Shown: positions 6,518-9,098 of the stretch, piece after piece
Layout of the letters: every line of letters begins with the position of its first letter
Position numbering within the stretch: the stretch's first letter is position 1
Assembly: GCA_003500765.1 (NCBI GenBank)
Contig: DNQL01000235.1
Coordinates: 1-9,098, forward strand
Length of the DNA stretch: 9,098 nucleotides
Source of the DNA: Elusimicrobiota bacterium
GTDB lineage: Bacteria > Elusimicrobiota > Elusimicrobia > Elusimicrobiales > UBA9959
Direction of reading: 5' to 3'
Position numbers and translations under genes: made by a program
The notes under the pieces: generated by a model
Told to the model about the DNA's origin: nothing
The model's input: the letters and a program-made list of their open reading frames with translations, nothing else
The model's database searches: none

Positions 6518-7456
6518 ATGCGCAAGTTCGCCATACTTCTCTCGCTTCTCTTCCTCCCGCTCTCCGGCTGGTCGCAGCTCAACGTCTATTTCCTCAACGT
6601 AGGCCAGGGTGACGCCACCTATATAGAACTGCCGGGCGGCTCCAATGTCCTGATAGACGGCGGCCCCTCCTCGCTGCCCGTGCGCGAGTTCCTGATGGCC
6701 AAGGGCGTGCGCAAGATAGACCATGTCGTCCTGACCCATCCCCACAGCGACCATTACCGCGGCCTCAAAAAGGTCTTCGAGTACTTCCAGATCGGGAATT
6801 TTTACGACAGCCGGCTCGAGAACCTTAACGCGGTCGGAGACAATACTCTGCGCGAGCTGGCCGCCGTCCAGTCCGCCAACGTCCATTTCCCCGAGATCGG
6901 CGATCACCTCAACTGGGATTCCAAGGTCACGGTCAAGGTTCTCAACACCTGCTCCGAGGAGATACGGACCCGGGATTCCAGCGTCATCAACAACTGCTCG
7001 ATCGTCCTGCGCTTCTACTATAACGGCACCGGCCTGCTGACCACCGGCGATATCGAGGCCTCGCAGGAGAACGCCATAACCAAGGTCTTCAAGTCCGGCC
7101 TCGAGTCGCAGATACTGAAAGTCCCTCATCACGGCTCGGCCTATTCCTCCTCTCCCAAGTTCCTGGAGCGGGTCAAGCCCGTGCACGCGATAATCTCCTA
7201 CGGCGTCGGCAACAATTACGGACACCCGCACGCCGACGCGCTGCTGCGCCTGCAGGCCGCCGGCGCCACCGTCTACGGCACGCAGGACGGCAACCTGATG
7301 ATGACCATCCCGGCCCCCGGCACGGGCAAGAGCGTGGACGTAACCCCGCTGCCTTTCGCCATAACCCCCGTCAGCGCCGAGGAGCTGGCCGAGCTGCCCG
7401 CCCCCTCGCCCGAATCCCAGGCGCTGGACCAGCTGATCAATTCTCCCCTGCGCTGA
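6518..7456 (+). CDS. Secreted metallo-beta-lactamase-fold hydrolase, ComEC C-terminal-like
   Basis: A 312-residue exported protein: signal peptide at 1-19/20 (RKFAILLSLLFLPLSG, no lipobox cysteine), then a single metallo-beta-lactamase domain at about 21-265. The domain begins LNVYFLNVGQGDA, the opening of the ComEC/Rec2 catalytic domain. Metal ligands are visible: THPHSDH at 73-79 (His74, His76, Asp78, His79), TTGD with Asp178, and PHHGS with His204/His205. SYGxxNxYGHPH at 227-238 completes the ComEC-type signature. The ComEC membrane channel is absent, so this is the stand-alone form. In ComEC this domain is thought to act on DNA, so a nuclease or phosphodiesterase is plausible, but the substrate is unknown. 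The last 45 residues are a Pro/Glu-rich tail. It follows phoU by 89 nt with its own promoter and ends at a strong terminator. Confidence 0.85.
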   Translation: MRKFAILLSLLFLPLSGWSQLNVYFLNVGQGDATYIELPGGSNVLIDGGPSSLPVREFLMAKGVRKIDHVVLTHPHSDHYRGLKKVFEYFQIGNFYDSRLENLNAVGDNTLRELAAVQSANVHFPEIGDHLNWDSKVTVKVLNTCSEEIRTRDSSVINNCSIVLRFYYNGTGLLTTGDIEASQENAITKVFKSGLESQILKVPHHGSAYSSSPKFLERVKPVHAIISYGVGNNYGHPHADALLRLQAAGATVYGTQDGNLMMTIPAPGTGKSVDVTPLPFAITPVSAEELAELPAPSPESQALDQLINSPLR

Positions 7457-7478
7457 GGCCCGCCTGCCCGGCGCGCCG

Positions 7479-7506
7479 GCCCCCCGTTACGCGGGGGGCT
7501 TTTTTT
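7479..7506 (+). terminator. Rho-independent terminator after the metallo-hydrolase gene
   Basis: GCCCCCCG (7479-7486) pairs perfectly with CGGGGGGC (7492-7499) around a TTACG loop, followed by seven T (7500-7506). It begins 22 nt after the stop codon and separates the Pho-region transcripts from the GGDEF gene. Confidence 0.92.
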
Positions 7507-7508
7507 AT

Positions 7509-7537
7509 TAGATTCGCCCCCGGCAAAGTTGTAGAAT
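7509..7537 (+). promoter_or_regulatory. Probable promoter of the GGDEF gene
   Basis: TAGAAT at 7532-7537 matches TATAAT at five of six positions. TAGATT at 7509-7514 is a weak -35 with a 17-bp spacer. The region is AT-rich against a GC-rich background and directly follows the terminator. The first base of the -10 is 18 nt before the ATG, the same distance as for pstC, implying a leader of about 6 nt. Confidence 0.5.
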
Positions 7538-7549
7538 TCAATTATAGAT

Positions 7550-8884
7550 ATGGCAATGAGCAGGCACCTCCGGATCCCCCTGGCGCTCGCGGTCTTCGCG
7601 GCCGTCTCGGCCGGTCTGTCACTGGATCCTTCTTCTGCGCTGGGGCTCTATCCCGTATACGGCCTCATTTTCGTCCTGCTGGCCTACGAGGACCGCGACA
7701 TAAAGTTCCTGCTGGCCTTCCTCTGCGCCGCCGCCGGATTCATACTGCCCCGCTTCGCCTGGCAGGACCTGCAGCTGCAGCGCTCGCTGCTGATGTTCCT
7801 GGAGATGGCCGCCCTGCTGGGCTTCGCCTGGCTCACCCACCACGTGGAGGACGCCAGGAAGGACGCCTCCATGCGCGAGGAGGGGGTCCTGGCCGAGGGC
7901 TCGCGCCGGCTAAGGTCGCTGGAGGAGGAACTGGCCCGCTACGAGTCGCATAAGCGGACGCTGCTCGACCGCATCAAGTTCCAGTCGGGCCTCTCGTCTT
8001 CCATACAGCATCTTTCCGCCTCCTCCTCGCCCGAGGAGATAAAGGCCCGGCTGGGCCAGCTGATCAAGGACCAGTTCTTCGACGCCTCCGTGGACCTGGC
8101 GCCCGGCGCGCCGCGCGACCCGCTGGAGGCCTGGTCGGCCGAGCGCAAGGTCTCGCTGCTCGTCCGGGATTCCGCCGCCGACAACCGCTTCTCCGCCAGG
8201 GATTTCTCCGCCGGCGAGCGCTCCGCCATGGTGGTGCCGCTGTCTCATTTCGGCGCCACGGCCGGCTTCATCCGCCTCTCCTCCCAGCGGCCCGAGCGCT
8301 TCGGTACCGAGGACCTGCGGGCGGTGGAGCTGCTGGCCGCCATCGCCGGCGTGGCCACCGAGAACCTGTATCTCTACGAGCGGGTCGGCGAACTGGCCGT
8401 GCGCGACGCCCTGACCGGCCTCTACACCCACCGCGCCTTCCAGACCCGGCTGGAGGAGGAGATACTCCGCGCCGCGCGCAGCAAGGTGCCGTTCTCGGTG
8501 CTGCTGGCCGACATAGACCATTTCAAGAGCTATAACGACCGCTTCGGCCACCAGGCGGGCGACGCCCTTCTGGCCTCGGTCGCCGCCGTCATAGCCGGCC
8601 GCGTGCGCGCCGTCGACCTGGCCGCGCGCTACGGCGGAGAGGAGTTCGCCGTGATACTGCCCGGCGTCGCCAAGACCGAAGCCGCCGGGGCGGCCGAGGA
8701 ACTGCGCCGGGCCGTGGAGGCCCAGCCTTTCAGTTTCGGCGGCGAGCCCGCCGGAGTCACGGTAAGCTTCGGCGTTGCCGAATTCCCGTCGGAGGCCTCC
8801 ATCCCCAGCCAGCTGGTGCGCGTGGCGGACGAGCGGCTTTACAGGGCCAAAAAAGAAGGGAGGAACCGGGTCGTCCATGGTTGA
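7550..8884 (+). CDS. Membrane-bound diguanylate cyclase (GGDEF protein)
   Basis: A 444-residue inner-membrane protein predicted to make cyclic di-GMP from two GTP. Hydrophobic stretches at about 9-25, 32-46, 52-67 and 79-96 suggest up to four membrane spans. A charged coiled-coil-like linker (98-145) leads to a GAF-like region (about 146-275; PLSHFGATAGFIRLSS and the LLAAIAGVATENLYLYERV helix), a loose assignment. The GGDEF domain begins at DALTGLYTHRAF (286-297), with DIDHFKSYNDRFGHQAGD at 321-338 and the active site GGEEF at 362-366. The inhibitory I-site RAVD is at 353-356, five residues before the active site, so product inhibition is likely. All key residues are present, so it should be active. 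The signal sensed is unknown. The ATG lacks a ribosome site (see promoter); an in-frame ATG two codons later is no better placed. Confidence 0.92.
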   Translation: MAMSRHLRIPLALAVFAAVSAGLSLDPSSALGLYPVYGLIFVLLAYEDRDIKFLLAFLCAAAGFILPRFAWQDLQLQRSLLMFLEMAALLGFAWLTHHVEDARKDASMREEGVLAEGSRRLRSLEEELARYESHKRTLLDRIKFQSGLSSSIQHLSASSSPEEIKARLGQLIKDQFFDASVDLAPGAPRDPLEAWSAERKVSLLVRDSAADNRFSARDFSAGERSAMVVPLSHFGATAGFIRLSSQRPERFGTEDLRAVELLAAIAGVATENLYLYERVGELAVRDALTGLYTHRAFQTRLEEEILRAARSKVPFSVLLADIDHFKSYNDRFGHQAGDALLASVAAVIAGRVRAVDLAARYGGEEFAVILPGVAKTEAAGAAEELRRAVEAQPFSFGGEPAGVTVSFGVAEFPSEASIPSQLVRVADERLYRAKKEGRNRVVHG

Positions 8885-9098
8885 GAGAGATATCGCCTTC
8901 GCCGCGCTGTCGGTACTGTGGCTCCCGGCCCTTCCTTTAAGGCGCCTCGGCGCCGCCGCCTACTGGCTGGCCGGCCTGGCCGGCCTGGGGCTGGCCTTCT
9001 ACGCTTATTCCGCTTCCGGCAGCGTGTCGGGAATGACGCTTCCGGTCGTCTGGGCGGCGGTCTCCTGCCAGTGGGTTATTTCCCGCCGCCCGGGCGGG
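8877..9098 (+). CDS. Small hydrophobic membrane protein, 3'-truncated by the window
   Basis: ATG at 8877 overlaps the end of the GGDEF gene by 8 bases and the frame stays open for 74 codons to the window edge. The visible part is mostly hydrophobic: IAFAALSVLWLPALPL at 6-21, AAAYWLAGLAGLGLAFYAY at 27-45, and MTLPVVWAAVSCQWVI at 54-69, giving probably three membrane segments joined by short basic loops (RRLG, SRRPGG). GGGAGGA at 8858-8864 is a possible ribosome site, although 12 nt from the ATG is long; translation is more likely coupled to the GGDEF gene. I do not recognise the family. The overlap suggests co-expression with the cyclase. Confidence 0.6.
   Translation, partial: MVERDIAFAALSVLWLPALPLRRLGAAAYWLAGLAGLGLAFYAYSASGSVSGMTLPVVWAAVSCQWVISRRPGG

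Noticed and set aside
7543..7548. TATAGA as the -10 of the GGDEF gene.
   Set aside because: It ends one base before the ATG, so transcription would start inside the gene. TAGAAT at 7532 fits better.
1..9098. tRNA, rRNA, CRISPR array, insertion sequence or attachment site.
   Set aside because: None seen; the genes are closely packed, share strand and codon habits, and gaps are at most 156 bp.

Overview
This is a GC-rich (roughly 64 % by eye) stretch from a Gram-negative bacterium. Most of it is a phosphate-starvation (Pho) locus. The order is the 3' end of a PhoR-type sensor kinase, an outer-membrane porin, pstS, pstC, pstA, pstB and phoU, followed by a secreted metallo-beta-lactamase-fold protein, a membrane-bound GGDEF diguanylate cyclase and the start of a small membrane protein. 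All genes are on the + strand and there is no sign of mobile DNA. A beta-barrel porin implies a diderm cell. Isoleucine is coded mainly by ATA despite the high GC, which is odd for a GC-rich proteobacterium. It makes a less-studied phylum such as Elusimicrobiota possible, but the taxon is not settled by this sequence.

Layout: phoR (partial) ends at 782. The 783-884 gap holds a promoter with four direct repeats spaced exactly 11 bp apart, which looks like a Pho box. It drives the porin (885-2174) and pstS (2192-2998), 17 nt apart. The 156-bp pstS-pstC gap carries a 9-codon mini-ORF with a good ribosome site, a long GC-rich stem-loop without a T-run, and a second promoter built the same way as the first, with four repeats at identical distances from the -10. 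This promoter drives pstC-pstA-pstB-phoU, whose genes overlap or nearly touch. After phoU come a weaker promoter, the metallo-hydrolase gene (6518-7456), a strong intrinsic terminator (7479-7506), and a separate GGDEF unit (7550-8884) overlapping by 8 nt a membrane-protein gene that runs off the window.

How the genes work together: PhoR, with a response regulator presumably encoded just upstream, would respond to low phosphate through PstSCAB and PhoU. The response regulator would then bind both repeat arrays, raising the porin and PstS from one promoter and the transporter core plus PhoU from the other. The porin probably brings phosphate across the outer membrane, PstS binds it in the periplasm, PstC/PstA form the inner-membrane channel, and PstB supplies ATP hydrolysis. 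The metallo-hydrolase and GGDEF genes have their own promoters and may not be part of the Pho response. The most informative observation is the pair of co-spaced repeat arrays, whose repeat unit (about TTTAC plus a GC-rich hexamer) differs from the E. coli Pho box.
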